Notes: generated by a model not told the origin, from the letters alone. 64,000 nt of DNA from Natronorubrum texcoconense (GCF_900100335.1 NZ_FNFE01000001.1:496001-560000); one strand, 5' to 3'. Counted from the first letter of the stretch, positions 1 through 8,549 are shown. A program made the numbers and translations.

Positions 1-2
1 CC

Positions 3-845
3 GACGCGGTTTCGGACACCCTCGAGGTCGTCGCCCGCCCCGTCGAGGAGCGCGAGACGCAGACGACGCCGGCCGATATTCTGGGGTGGGAGCCGTCCTA
101 CGAGCGACTCGGTCGCGCCGCCCTGCTCGACGAGGACGACGACGAACGCGCCCGCGAAATCGCCGACGCCGTCCTCGAGTCAGATCTCCCCCTCGAGACG
201 GTGCTCAACAAGGCGTCGAAGGTGAAAGGCGAGACGCGGGTGCGAGACTGGGATATCCTCGCCGGCGAGGACACGGAGGTCGTCCACCGCGAGTACGGCT
301 GCGAGTTCGCGCTCGACCTCGCCGCCGTCTACTTCTCGCCGCGGCTCGCAACCGAGCGCCACCGGGTCGCAAAACAGGTCAGCGACGACGAGCGGGCGCT
401 CGACATGTTCGCCGGCGTCGGTCCGTTCGTGATTCCGTTCGCGAAACGCGGCGCGGAGTGCGTCGGCGTGGACGTCAACGAAGACGCTATCGAGTACCTG
501 CGCGAGAACGCGCGCCGGAACGGCGTCGCGGATCGCGTGACGGCGATCTGTGACGATGTCCGGACGGTGGCCAACGAGTACGCAAACTGGGCCGATCGCC
601 TCGTGATGAACCTGCCCCACAGCGCCGACGAGTTCCTCGAGAGCGCCGTTACCCTCGCGGGCGACGACTGCGTGATCCACTACTACGATATCCAACACGA
701 GGACGATCCGTTCGGGCCGGGCGAGCGGGCGATTCGGAATGCGGCCGAACCGGAGTACGAGGTTTCCGTCGAGACGCGGCGGACGGTTCGTTCCTACGCG
801 CCACACGAGTTGAACGTCTGTCTGGACGTTCGACTCGAGCGATAA
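3..845 (+). CDS. trm5: tRNA (guanine(37)-N1)-methyltransferase Trm5 family, 5'-truncated by window edge
   Basis: The frame is open from the first bases, so the true start lies outside the window; 280 codons are visible. The C-terminal part is a Rossmann-type SAM methyltransferase: motif I DMFAGVGPF at about residues 134-142 of the visible part, an acidic ribose-binding VGVDVNEDA just after it, and a catalytic-loop NLPHSADEF of the kind seen in Trm5/TYW2 enzymes. In archaea Trm5 makes m1G37 on tRNA, the substrate for wyosine formation; the next enzyme of that pathway, Taw1, is encoded at 24876-25907, but the two are not in an operon. A Taw2-type aminocarboxypropyl transferase shares this fold, but the NLPH motif and the C-terminal sequence favour Trm5. 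The tRNA gene follows 85 bases downstream. Confidence 0.85.
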   Translation, partial: DAVSDTLEVVARPVEERETQTTPADILGWEPSYERLGRAALLDEDDDERAREIADAVLESDLPLETVLNKASKVKGETRVRDWDILAGEDTEVVHREYGCEFALDLAAVYFSPRLATERHRVAKQVSDDERALDMFAGVGPFVIPFAKRGAECVGVDVNEDAIEYLRENARRNGVADRVTAICDDVRTVANEYANWADRLVMNLPHSADEFLESAVTLAGDDCVIHYYDIQHEDDPFGPGERAIRNAAEPEYEVSVETRRTVRSYAPHELNVCLDVRLER

Positions 846-930
846 GCCGAGCCACGCGAATGTTCCACACGTCCGTATCGATTCGCAATCCTTATGGCTG
901 GTATCGACCCTACAAATTAACGCGCACCTC

Positions 931-1004
931 GCCGGTGTAGCTCAGACTGGCAGAGCGAATCCTTCGTAAGGATTAGGTCGAGGGTTCAAATCCCTCCACC
1001 GGCT
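931..1004 (+). tRNA. tRNA-Thr (anticodon CGT)
   Basis: A full cloverleaf can be drawn. The acceptor arms GCCGGTG (931-937) and CACCGGC (997-1003) pair fully, with discriminator T at 1004. The D-arm begins TAGCTCAGACTGG, the anticodon stem AATCC/GGATT encloses loop TTCGTAA with anticodon CGT, and the T-arm carries GGTTCAAATCC. No CCA is encoded and no intron is present. It reads ACG threonine codons. Imperfect copies of its 3' end lie downstream. Confidence 0.95.
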
Positions 1005-1190
1005 TGCTTTCTGCGACGAACGTTACGTGAGGAGCAAAGCAAGCCGTGGAAGATTTGAATCAGAGAGGAGCGTGCTCCGACCGTGGTTCACAATCCTCTC
1101 CACCGGCTTTTTACTGCGAACAACACGTGAGCAGCAACGGCCCTCGAGGGATTTGAGTTGGGGAGCGACTTCGCTGTGGCCGTAGTTCAC
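984..1190 (+). repeat. Degenerate repeats of the tRNA-Thr 3' end
   Basis: The T-arm/acceptor sequence (GGTTCAAATCCCTCCACCGGCTT, 983-1005 in the tRNA) recurs at about 1085-1109 as a diverged copy containing CTCCACCGGCTTTTT. Both are followed by a similar block (CTGCGA..GAAC..ACGTGAG.AGCAA). A third, weaker copy (GTAGTTCACGATCCCGCC) lies at about 1182-1199, preceded by GATTTGAGTTGGGGAGCG, which matches GATTTGAATCAGAGAGGAGCG upstream of copy two. Such series arise when integrases use a tRNA 3' end as attachment site. No integrase is visible here, so this is at most a remnant. The remaining bases up to 1344 hold no gene I can support. Confidence 0.5.
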
Positions 1191-1344
1191 GATCCCGCCG
1201 CAGGCATGCGTTTTGGTGGCCCAGTCCGAAAGCAGCAAATCCATCTGATGGAATCCGAGGCGCGGAGAGACGCCGGTGTGACGTTAGGTTGCAGCCACTA
1301 CCTACTCCACAACGTACATACGGGTTACACAGTAACGAAGTCGT

Positions 1345-1857
1345 ATGATCAGTCCGTCCTGTCCCAGTTGTGACGGAAGTCTCTTCGTGACGAAGATTCG
1401 GACAGGTGGGGCGCTCTTTCGACCGGAGAACGACTACTTCCGATGCTGGCGCTGTTTTCACAAGTTCACGCCGGCCGACGAGGAGGGCGACCAGCCGGCC
1501 GAGCAGATCGACGCGTTCGACCGTCGCGCGGAATCGAAGGATCCGAGAGTCGAGATTACGGCGGTCGACCTCGAGCTCGAAACCGAAGGGACCCAACGCG
1601 CCGTCGAAGCGTTCGCCGTAACGGTCGAGAACAGAACCACCGCGGCGCTCCCGGTGACGCAGGTTCTCCTCTCGTTCGACGGTGGAGAGATGAAGATGAC
1701 GCCAAAAAACGAAACCGTCGTTGGCTCGGAGGACTCGGCGACGATCGATGTCCACTGGAGTTGGATCCCGCTCGAGCACGAGACGATGACGGTGACGCTC
1801 CGCTCGCGTGATAGTACGGTCGCGTCCACGGATGTGACGCTTTCCAAATCCGATTAG
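1345..1857 (+). CDS. Zinc-ribbon domain hypothetical protein
   Basis: A 170-residue protein. The N-terminus carries two CxxC knuckles, C6-x2-C9 (SCPSCDG) and C34-x2-C37 (FRCWRCF), which should bind one zinc as a zinc ribbon. A short acidic linker follows. Residues about 65-168 then read as a beta-rich domain (VEITAVDLELETEG, FAVTVENRT, VTVTLRSRDS) with the alternating pattern of an immunoglobulin-like fold. There is no signal peptide or membrane segment, so it is probably cytoplasmic. No family function is recognised. It stands alone between the tRNA-Thr repeat region and an intergenic hairpin array. Confidence 0.7.
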   Translation: MISPSCPSCDGSLFVTKIRTGGALFRPENDYFRCWRCFHKFTPADEEGDQPAEQIDAFDRRAESKDPRVEITAVDLELETEGTQRAVEAFAVTVENRTTAALPVTQVLLSFDGGEMKMTPKNETVVGSEDSATIDVHWSWIPLEHETMTVTLRSRDSTVASTDVTLSKSD

Positions 1858-2010
1858 TTCAGCGCGGCTTTGTTGAACCGTGCTGGGAGTGATAGGTTAG
1901 AACCTCTGTGATAAGTACCGGGCAAGGCGTTACCGCTGCAGTCGGGGTACAAGCGCAGTACCCGGGAGTGACCATCGGGAGCGGCCTTTTTAGTGGGTTT
2001 TTGCGCCCAG

Positions 2011-2132
2011 CGCGGGACCTATGGTCCCGCGGGCCGTGCGAACGGGCGCTTCGCGCCCGTGAGCAGACGAGAGGTTCCGAACGAAGTCGTTCGAAAGACG
2101 CTTTGCGTCTTTCGTGATGACGATAAACCTCT
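2011..2132. repeat. Array of four adjacent perfect hairpins in a 395-base intergenic gap
   Basis: Within the gene-free stretch 1858-2252 there are four successive inverted repeats: arms 2011-2019/2023-2031 (9 bp, loop TAT), 2042-2049/2053-2060 (8 bp, loop TTC), 2078-2083/2088-2093, and 2093-2101/2105-2113 (9 bp, loop TTT). An outer stem AGAGGTT (2070-2076) / AACCTCT (2126-2132) could enclose the last two. The first hairpin has the same 9-base arms as one at 9733-9753. No convincing open frame explains the conservation of the arms. An RNA element, terminator cluster or dispersed palindromic repeat are all possible. Confidence 0.6.
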
Positions 2133-2252
2133 GGTTTCTCGAACCATGAGGAATCCCGAGGCGGAAAAAGGTACTTCTGCACCTGCAGTGAACGTGTATT
2201 TTACGCGAAACAGATCCGATTACGAGTCTCAACAGAACCATCGGTGACCGTC

Positions 2253-2900
2253 CTACGGGCCACTATCGAGAACTCGCTTCACGGCGTTCGCTTCGCCGCG
2301 ACGGACGAGTTCCGACGCCGTCGAGACGGCACACTCGAGTTCCTCGGCAACGGCTTCGATACCGCCCTCGCGCGGAATTTCGTAGAAGCCGACGTCCCAG
2401 GCGGCCTGCAGTGCGGCTGCCTGTCGATCGGACACCGCCGCGCCGGCGACTGCGATCTCCTGGCTGACCCAGCGAACGTCCAGTCCAATTCCGTCGGGCA
2501 CCTCCTCGACGACGGCGGTCAGCGCCGACGGATGGCCGACGACGGTCAGTCGGATCGTCCTATCCGAGCGAATCTCGATAGGCGGGACGACCACGACGGT
2601 CTCCTGTGCGAGCGCGTCCAAGAGTGACAGCCCTTCCGGCCCGAGTTCTCGACGAAGATAGAGGAAGAAGCCGTCGTCGGAGGGAGTAATATCGTACTCG
2701 AGAACGGTCTCGAGAGCACACAACAGCGCCTCGTAGGCCTCGGGTTGGCCGTAGACGAACGACGTGATCGTCTCGACCCCGTCGACAGCCTGTCCGCCGA
2801 CGATGATCTCTCGATCGATATCGGGCGATTCGCAGATTCCCTTGTGTAACGGCGGAATCGCTGCCGACGTGTAGCGGAGTTCGATGCGCATCGACTTCAT
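2253..2900 (-). CDS. Bacterio-opsin-activator-type HTH-10 transcriptional regulator
   Basis: A 215-residue protein. Residues about 1-150 form an alpha/beta sensor-like region typical of the haloarchaeal Bat-related regulators. Residues 158-212 match the HTH-10 domain: SDRQAAALQAAWDVGFYE opens it and GGIEAVAEELECAVSTASE forms the helix-turn-helix, with a trailing helix. The ATG at 2900 was chosen because a TATA-like TTTAAG on the minus strand lies about 25-28 bases upstream, giving a leaderless transcript; upstream codons in the same frame have no such support, and an ATG at 2891 is an alternative. A perfect 18-bp palindrome sits just upstream of the TATA box. The target genes are unknown; the DUF1508 membrane protein lies next upstream on the same strand. 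Confidence 0.8.
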   Translation of the reverse strand: MKSMRIELRYTSAAIPPLHKGICESPDIDREIIVGGQAVDGVETITSFVYGQPEAYEALLCALETVLEYDITPSDDGFFLYLRRELGPEGLSLLDALAQETVVVVPPIEIRSDRTIRLTVVGHPSALTAVVEEVPDGIGLDVRWVSQEIAVAGAAVSDRQAAALQAAWDVGFYEIPREGGIEAVAEELECAVSTASELVRRGEANAVKRVLDSGP

Positions 2901-2922
2901 GGCTCGAGAGTACGGCCCGTAG

Positions 2923-2949
2923 GACTTAAATTCCCGATAGCTATCGGGA
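2923..2949 (-). promoter_or_regulatory. TATA-like box with adjacent 18-bp perfect palindrome
   Basis: On the minus strand a TTTAAG box (about 2924-2930) lies 25-28 bases before the HTH-10 regulator start at 2900. Directly upstream, 2932-2949 is the perfect palindrome TCCCGATAGCTATCGGGA, overlapping the position expected for the BRE element. Binding there by a dimeric regulator would block TFB/TBP. Autoregulation by the adjacent HTH protein is inference. Confidence 0.5.
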
Positions 2950-3068
2950 GACGTCCTACCGACCGCGACGGGTCCCAGTGCATCTCGAGCGGTACCTCGA
3001 ACGAACGGAAACGCGCAACATCGCAAAAACGAACGGCAGTCGTCGATCGATTCGAAACGGAACGTCGA

Positions 3069-5966
3069 CTACTCGGTAAAGGTGATCCAGCCGTCGGGAG
3101 CGTGGGCCTTCACATCGTTCATCGCCTCGCGGGCGTCGGTGCGGCTCTCGTAGGTCTGGGTGCTCTCGGCCATCGTCGAGCCGTACTCGTCGACCAGCCG
3201 CCAGACCCAGCCCTCGCCGTCTTCGTCGGTGTGCAGTTCGAAGGAGACGCTGTCGATCTCGAGGATGCTCGCCTCTTCGATCAGTTCGCGGACGTTCTCG
3301 AGGGCCGCGCGTGCGGCCTCGGTCGAGTCGTGGCTCTCGGAGCCGGTCGCGATCGTCCGCCCGTCCTCGTCGATAAGCCGCCACTGCCAGCGCTCGTCCT
3401 CGTCGGCGACGAGTTCGAAGGAGGCGACGTCGAAGTCGACGCGACCCGCCATTGGCGCGAGCTGGCGAACGTCCTCGATGGCGCCCATGGCGGCGGCCTT
3501 GGTGGAGACGGCACCGACCGCACTCGCACTGACCTCGCGCTCGCGGTCGATGAGCTCCCACGTCCATCCGTCGCTGCCGTCCAGCCGAATCGCGACGTCC
3601 TCGATCGCGAATATCGGCGCGTCGACGGCGTGTGCCTTCAGGCTCTCGGCGCCGGCCATCGCCTCGTCACGGGTATCGTAGCTGACGGTCGAATCGGCGA
3701 CCTCTTCGCGGTCGCGGTCGAGCAGTCGCCAGTGCCAGCCGCCGCTGTCGTACAGCTGGACCGCAACGTCGCCGATCGTGTGCTGGTGAGCCGCCGCGGC
3801 CGAGCGGCGGATGTCGTCCAGTTCGTCGACGAGTTCGTCCCGGGTCGGGTGAGCCTCGCCGGCTTCCGCGACGGTCTCGCCCGAGGGCAGCACGAACCGC
3901 CACTGCCAGTCCTCGGCCGCGTATGTCTGGAAGATCGCCGTATCCATCGTCCGAATGTCGGAGTCTAAGTGCTCGAGCAGTCGGTTCATCGCCTGCCGTG
4001 CGGCACCGCGAGTCGGGTGCGTGGCTGGGTCCTCCGCGACGAGCTTCCCGGCCTCGTCGATGAGCCGCCAGCCCCACTCGTCGTCCTCGTTGACGAACAG
4101 CTCGAACGCTGCGGTCTCGATTTCCAGTAACTCGGCGTCGGGAGCCTGCTCTTTCAGCGTCATCATCGCCTCGGCGGCCTCGCCCCGCGAGGTGTGTTCC
4201 TGGCCGCTGTCTGCGAGCACGTTGCCGTCCTCGTCGATGAGCCGCCAGCGCCACTCGCCGGAGTCAGCCTCGTAGACCTGGAACGCCGCGTGTTCGAACT
4301 CGATGAGGTCGGCCTCGCTGGCCTGTTCCCGAACCCGCTGGATCGCCTCCGACGCCGTCTCGGCGTCCGAGTGGGGTTCGTTGCTCGCGGCGACGATCTC
4401 GCGGTCGTCGGTGACGAGCCGCCAGTTCCAGTCGGGGCCGGTCTGGTCGTCGTACTCGAGCGTCGTACCGCCGTCGGTCTGGGCGACTGCGTCGTCCACC
4501 GTTGCCGGGAGGTCGTCGTCCGGACCGGCCGAAGGCGACGCGCTGGCCGTCGGGTATACCTCGTACTCCGCCTCGTCGATCTCGACGACGTCGGCCTCGG
4601 GGGCTCCGTCGCTGAACTGATCGGCGCTCGATTCGACGTCGGCCTGTTCGGTGACGTCGGTCGGACTGCGGGCGACGATGTGCTCGGTCTCGTCGACGAG
4701 CCGCCAGCGCCAGTCACTGCCCGACTCGTACAGTTCGTAGGTCGGTTCGCCGGCCACGGTGACCGACGCGGACTCGAGTGCGGGGAGCAGTGCTTCGGCA
4801 GCCGCTTCGGCGTCGCGACGGGAGTCGAACGTGTCCGAGGCGCTCGCGACGACGTCGTCGGCGTCGTCGACGAAGCGCCAGGTCCAGCCGCCCGGTCGCT
4901 CGACGAGTTCGACGCCGACGTGCTCGATGTCGAGCAGGCGTGCGCGGTCGAACCGTTCGGCGAACGTCTGTGCGGCCTCCTCGGCCCGTTCCTGAGTTCG
5001 GAAGCCGGAGTCGCTCGAGGCTAACGGATTCCGCTCGTCGTCGACGAGTTGCCAGAACCACTGGTCGCGTTTCTCCTCGTAGGTGAACGCCGCGCCCTCG
5101 ATCTCGATGACGTCGGCGTCGGGGCCGCGGTCCTTGAGGAAGCTCACGGAGTTCTCGGCGCCGTCGCGCTGGTCGAACTCGCCGGTGCTCGAGCCGACGA
5201 CGCTGCCGTCGTCGCGCGCGAGCGTCCACTGCCAGGTGCCGTCCCGGTCCTCGTAGAGCCGGAACGCGGAGGTTGTCAACTCCATCAGGCCCGCGGAACT
5301 GATCTGGGACTGGACCCGCTCGATGCCATCGGTTGCGTCGGGTCGCGTGACGGCGCTCTCGTTGCTCGTCGCGAGCGCCTCGAGGTGGAGGACGTTCCAC
5401 TGCCAGTCGCCGTTCTCGTCGCGGAAGACGGCGAACTGCGCGCCCTCCATCGCGTCGCCGGTCAGAATGTCCGGATCGTCGGTCGCCCCCTCCTCCTCGA
5501 CGAACATCCCTTTCTGTCCTGTGAGGATGGGGACGAGGGCCGTGACGCCGGCGATCAGGCCGATTCCGAGGGTGTAGACGGAGATGACTTGGACGCTGTA
5601 GTCGGTCCCGAGCTCTCGCCAGTTGTAGGGGTAGGCCCACCCGAAGAAGACGACGCCGCCGAGTGCGATGAGGAGTCCGAGCACGCTCGCGTAGATCCCG
5701 ATCCGTCGGACCGGAAGCATGAGCACGATCCCGAACAGACAGAGCGCAAGCCCCGCCGCCGCCGTGACGCCGGAGATCCGAATGAGCGTGTAGGAATCCG
5801 CGCTCCCGGCGTAGCCGACGACGAACGTGAATATTCCTGCCGCGCCGAGGAGATAGCCGGCGATGAATATCCAGTAGCCGTAGACGTCCTTGCTCGAGTC
5901 GGGCTCACCGACGTAGTGTTCGTACAGTCGAAACAGCTTTTGATGAATTTCAGTCGTTGAGGACAT
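3069..5966 (-). CDS. Membrane protein with 13 tandem DUF1508 (YegP-like) repeats
   Basis: A 965-residue protein. Four hydrophobic helices lie within about residues 28-145 (for example IFIAGYLLGAAGIFTFVVGY and GVTAAAGLALCLFGIVL). After that comes a soluble region of 13 repeats of about 55-60 residues, each centred on a WxW core (DWQWNVL, TWQWTLA, QWFWQLV, GWTWRFV, DWRWRLV, DWNWRLV, EWRWRLI, EWGWRLI, DWQWRFV, GWHWRLL, GWTWELI, RWQWRLI, GWVWRLV) and followed by a D-G-x-x-(V/I)-A segment and a helical spacer. This is the DUF1508 fold, normally found as one to a few copies in small soluble proteins. Repeats six and nine are the most diverged, with a disordered insertion before repeat six. Function is unknown; a membrane-anchored scaffold or surface protein is possible. 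A TATA-like TTTATTAT lies upstream at about 5997-6004. Confidence 0.8.
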   Translation of the reverse strand: MSSTTEIHQKLFRLYEHYVGEPDSSKDVYGYWIFIAGYLLGAAGIFTFVVGYAGSADSYTLIRISGVTAAAGLALCLFGIVLMLPVRRIGIYASVLGLLIALGGVVFFGWAYPYNWRELGTDYSVQVISVYTLGIGLIAGVTALVPILTGQKGMFVEEEGATDDPDILTGDAMEGAQFAVFRDENGDWQWNVLHLEALATSNESAVTRPDATDGIERVQSQISSAGLMELTTSAFRLYEDRDGTWQWTLARDDGSVVGSSTGEFDQRDGAENSVSFLKDRGPDADVIEIEGAAFTYEEKRDQWFWQLVDDERNPLASSDSGFRTQERAEEAAQTFAERFDRARLLDIEHVGVELVERPGGWTWRFVDDADDVVASASDTFDSRRDAEAAAEALLPALESASVTVAGEPTYELYESGSDWRWRLVDETEHIVARSPTDVTEQADVESSADQFSDGAPEADVVEIDEAEYEVYPTASASPSAGPDDDLPATVDDAVAQTDGGTTLEYDDQTGPDWNWRLVTDDREIVAASNEPHSDAETASEAIQRVREQASEADLIEFEHAAFQVYEADSGEWRWRLIDEDGNVLADSGQEHTSRGEAAEAMMTLKEQAPDAELLEIETAAFELFVNEDDEWGWRLIDEAGKLVAEDPATHPTRGAARQAMNRLLEHLDSDIRTMDTAIFQTYAAEDWQWRFVLPSGETVAEAGEAHPTRDELVDELDDIRRSAAAAHQHTIGDVAVQLYDSGGWHWRLLDRDREEVADSTVSYDTRDEAMAGAESLKAHAVDAPIFAIEDVAIRLDGSDGWTWELIDREREVSASAVGAVSTKAAAMGAIEDVRQLAPMAGRVDFDVASFELVADEDERWQWRLIDEDGRTIATGSESHDSTEAARAALENVRELIEEASILEIDSVSFELHTDEDGEGWVWRLVDEYGSTMAESTQTYESRTDAREAMNDVKAHAPDGWITFTE

Positions 5967-6194
5967 TCGTAAACTTGACCGGATAACTGAAACCCATCAT
6001 AATAAAGCTCCGGCCACAATATCGAGTTCTGATATGTTCGTCTCGGGCTCTAAGAGAGCGGAACCGCTCCGGAGATTCGATATGTGGGGCCTGTTGAACG
6101 TATACAGACCTCTCGGAACGTGGGGTCAACCTGCTCGATCGAAGTGTACAGAATCGATCGCCGAGCGAGGCAAACTGCCTCGACACGCACCCCG

Positions 6195-7028
6195 TTATTT
6201 CAGCATCGCACCCGCCGGGTGCGTCGCACAGACGGCCGGCTCGTAGCCGGCATCAGAGAGCCCCGTGCCGAGCGCGAAGACGGTCTCGCCGAGCATGGCC
6301 ATCGAGGCCTGCCCGTCGACTTCCGTCACGTCGCCGATCGTCCGCGCGACCTGCTCGGTCAACAGCTCCGCTTCGCGAGCGAACAGCCGAGAGGCGTACA
6401 TAAACGAGAGCAGGGTCGGTTCCTCGACGACCCGCGAGAGCGCCTGTTTTCCGGCGGCAGAGAGCCGCTCGGTCTCGCCCGAAAGCACGTCCGCCGTCGA
6501 GAGTTCGCCGAACGAAACGTACTCTACGCGCGCTCGAGACGGAATCGCGTCGAGCGTGTTCACCTGCGGTGCACCCGGTTCCAGGCGGATCGGGACGCCT
6601 CCGTGGGCTTGCGCAACCACGTCTCCCAGTCCGGTTCCCGCCTGTACCTCGGCCCCGTGTGCGATGGTCACGAGTTCGTTCCACGAGAGCTTGCGTTCGA
6701 ATACCTGGTTCGCCGCGAGGGCGGTTCCGAGCGCCATCGCGCCCGAGACCCCGAAGCCGGAGCCGATCGGGAGTTCCGATTCGGCCTCGACGCGGGCGCT
6801 CACTTCGAGCGTCTCGAGAACCGTCTCTACGGGATCCACGTCGCACTCCTCGCCGTCGAGGACGACCGTCGACGTGTCGTCAGTGGCCGGTTCGACCGTC
6901 ACCTCGACGCCGTCGGTAAGCGTCACTCCCGCGCCGCGGGAGCCCGCTTTCGTCGGATCGTCGTCTGGATGAGCGCTGAAAAAGCCCGTAATGTGCCCCG
7001 GTACGAACGCCGTCGACTCCTCGCGCAT
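6195..7028 (-). CDS. Pantoate kinase (GHMP superfamily)
   Basis: A 277-residue GHMP-type kinase. It begins MREESTAFVPGHITGFFSAH, the N-terminus characteristic of archaeal pantoate kinase, and has the glycine/serine-rich ATP loop LPIGSGFGVSGAMALG. In archaea this enzyme phosphorylates pantoate before condensation with beta-alanine by phosphopantothenate synthetase, replacing bacterial PanC/PanK in coenzyme A synthesis. The ATG at 7028 was chosen over an upstream start in frame because the conserved N-terminus begins there and a TTATAT box lies about 25-30 bases before it. It stands alone, with a 372-base divergent gap to the exported hydrolase gene. Confidence 0.88.
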   Translation of the reverse strand: MREESTAFVPGHITGFFSAHPDDDPTKAGSRGAGVTLTDGVEVTVEPATDDTSTVVLDGEECDVDPVETVLETLEVSARVEAESELPIGSGFGVSGAMALGTALAANQVFERKLSWNELVTIAHGAEVQAGTGLGDVVAQAHGGVPIRLEPGAPQVNTLDAIPSRARVEYVSFGELSTADVLSGETERLSAAGKQALSRVVEEPTLLSFMYASRLFAREAELLTEQVARTIGDVTEVDGQASMAMLGETVFALGTGLSDAGYEPAVCATHPAGAMLK

Positions 7029-7400
7029 TGGGCGGTATTTCGGCTCGGACGATATAACAGTGAAGATTCGGTACGGATCGACTCGAGCACATCGTCGCGA
7101 ACGCACCGAAACCGCTCGGCGGAGACAGCGGCCGTCGTCTGCACACGACGTCGGTGAACCCCAACGTACGTGATCTGTGAGTCACAACCGCATGGATCAC
7201 GACCTCAAGGAACGTGGGTGATTCCAGAAAAAACTAAAGACGGACAGTTGAGAACCATCTGTAGGCCCGGAGCCGACTGCTTTCAAACCCGTACAGTGTA
7301 TTCTCTAATTAGCTAACGTCTGAAAACGGTGGGCGTATAAAGGAGTTCACATCAGAGCGAATAAAATGAAATCCGATAGCCGATACTGTTTGAATGGATC
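7029..7400. promoter_or_regulatory. Divergent intergenic region: pantoate kinase / exported hydrolase
   Basis: No gene is visible in these 372 bases. On the minus strand a TTATAT box at about 7050-7060 serves pantoate kinase. On the plus strand TATAAAG at 7335-7341 lies about 25 bases before an AATAAAATGAAA stretch, the likely transcription start, and about 60 bases before the hydrolase ATG at 7401. The hydrolase mRNA therefore probably has a leader with an out-of-frame AUG at 7366. Confidence 0.5.
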
Positions 7401-8267
7401 ATGGCAGATAACAACAAGCAACGGAACCTGCCGGGGGAATCGACGCGCACGAACCGACGAGCCGTACTCAAAGCCACGGGAGCGACGGTCGTCGGAGCGA
7501 CGGGGCTGGCCGCGGTGTCCGGATCGGCATCGGCTTACAGTCACGAAATCGAAACTATCGAAATAGACGAGGGCGGCTGGTTCAGCGGGTGGAGCGCGGA
7601 CGGCAGCCTTCCGGTCGCGGACGAAGTGTTCGTCTTCATCCACGGCTGGTTCGGCGACTCGACCGTCTCGAGTCAGGCTGACGATGTTCTGGGGTCGCTA
7701 GAGGACGGCGGGTACGACCCCGATGAAGCCGTCGCCCTCGAGTGGCCCGCATCGACGATCAATTTCTTCGGCGCCGAGAGCGACACCGAAGACGTCGGTG
7801 AGGTCGCCGCCGAACTCGCCGAGGAGTTCTACGACGACGGCGGCGGCAACATCCGCCTCGTCGGTCACTCCCTCGGGGGCCGCTGTGTCCTCTGGGCCGC
7901 GACGAAACTGAGTTCGGGTTACGAGATCGACACCGTCGCGCCCCTCGGCGCGGCCGCCGACGGCTCGGAACTCTGTGAGGACCTCTGGATCGACGGCATC
8001 GACAACGCCGGCGAGGTCCGCAACTACCACTCCGAGAACGACTCGACGGTCGGCGCAGCCTACGGCGGCTGGGGCGACACTGCGCTCGGCAACGAGGGCG
8101 CCGGCTGTGACCCAGACGGCTACACGGACGTCGACGTGACCGACAGCGTTGGCAGCCACATGGGCTTCCTGGGTGACGAAGCGGTCGGTGCCGACCTCGC
8201 CGCTGCGATCGACGGCGACCCCGACGACAATGACGACGATGACGACGACGGCTGGGGCTGGTGGTAA
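7401..8267 (+). CDS. Tat-exported alpha/beta hydrolase (copy 1 of tandem pair)
   Basis: A 288-residue protein with a twin-arginine signal (R19-R20, RRAVLKATG) and a hydrophobic stretch to about residue 45, so it is exported folded. The mature part is an alpha/beta hydrolase: oxyanion strand FVFIHGWFGD (about 77-86), nucleophile elbow VGHSLGG with Ser157, a candidate acid in NYHSENDSTVG, and a candidate His in SVGSHMGFLGD. Lipase or esterase activity is plausible; the substrate is unknown. The protein ends in an aspartate run followed by GWGWW. The next gene is a close paralogue sharing all these blocks and the same tail, which points to tandem duplication. No lipobox cysteine is seen, so release to the medium or retention through the tail are both possible. 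Confidence 0.82.
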   Translation: MADNNKQRNLPGESTRTNRRAVLKATGATVVGATGLAAVSGSASAYSHEIETIEIDEGGWFSGWSADGSLPVADEVFVFIHGWFGDSTVSSQADDVLGSLEDGGYDPDEAVALEWPASTINFFGAESDTEDVGEVAAELAEEFYDDGGGNIRLVGHSLGGRCVLWAATKLSSGYEIDTVAPLGAAADGSELCEDLWIDGIDNAGEVRNYHSENDSTVGAAYGGWGDTALGNEGAGCDPDGYTDVDVTDSVGSHMGFLGDEAVGADLAAAIDGDPDDNDDDDDDGWGWW

Positions 8268-8494
8268 CGCGACGGCCAATCGCTGTTCCAGAATCGAGCT
8301 CTGTACGTCGACCGTTTTCTCGAGCCGATCACCATCGGGGGCACGCGTGTAATTTTGCACCCCTCGCACCCTCGGCACGTTACTGATATTGCTGTTTAGA
8401 GCGTATTTGGCGAACAACCATTCCCTGTATGGTCGATCATTCTACCACTGAAAATACTACCCACTACCTGAATTAACAACGATACCTGGTAGCA

Positions 8495-8502
8495 TATAAA
8501 TA
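8495..8502 (+). promoter_or_regulatory. TATA box of the second exported hydrolase
   Basis: TATAAATA lies about 25 bases before TAAAATGAAT, the likely transcription start. As in the first hydrolase gene, an out-of-frame ATG (8525) sits at this start and the real coding start follows 25-34 bases later. The rest of the 282-base gap (8268-8549) shows nothing I can name. Confidence 0.55.
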
Positions 8503-8549
8503 GATTCGTTACTGAGCAGGTAAAATGAATATTCTTCCTGGGAAACGAT

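Noticed and set aside
3102-3968. Long open frame on the plus strand opposite the DUF1508 repeat gene
   Set aside because: It is a GC-rich antisense shadow: the minus frame has clear repeated domains and haloarchaeal codon usage, while this one has no recognisable domain.
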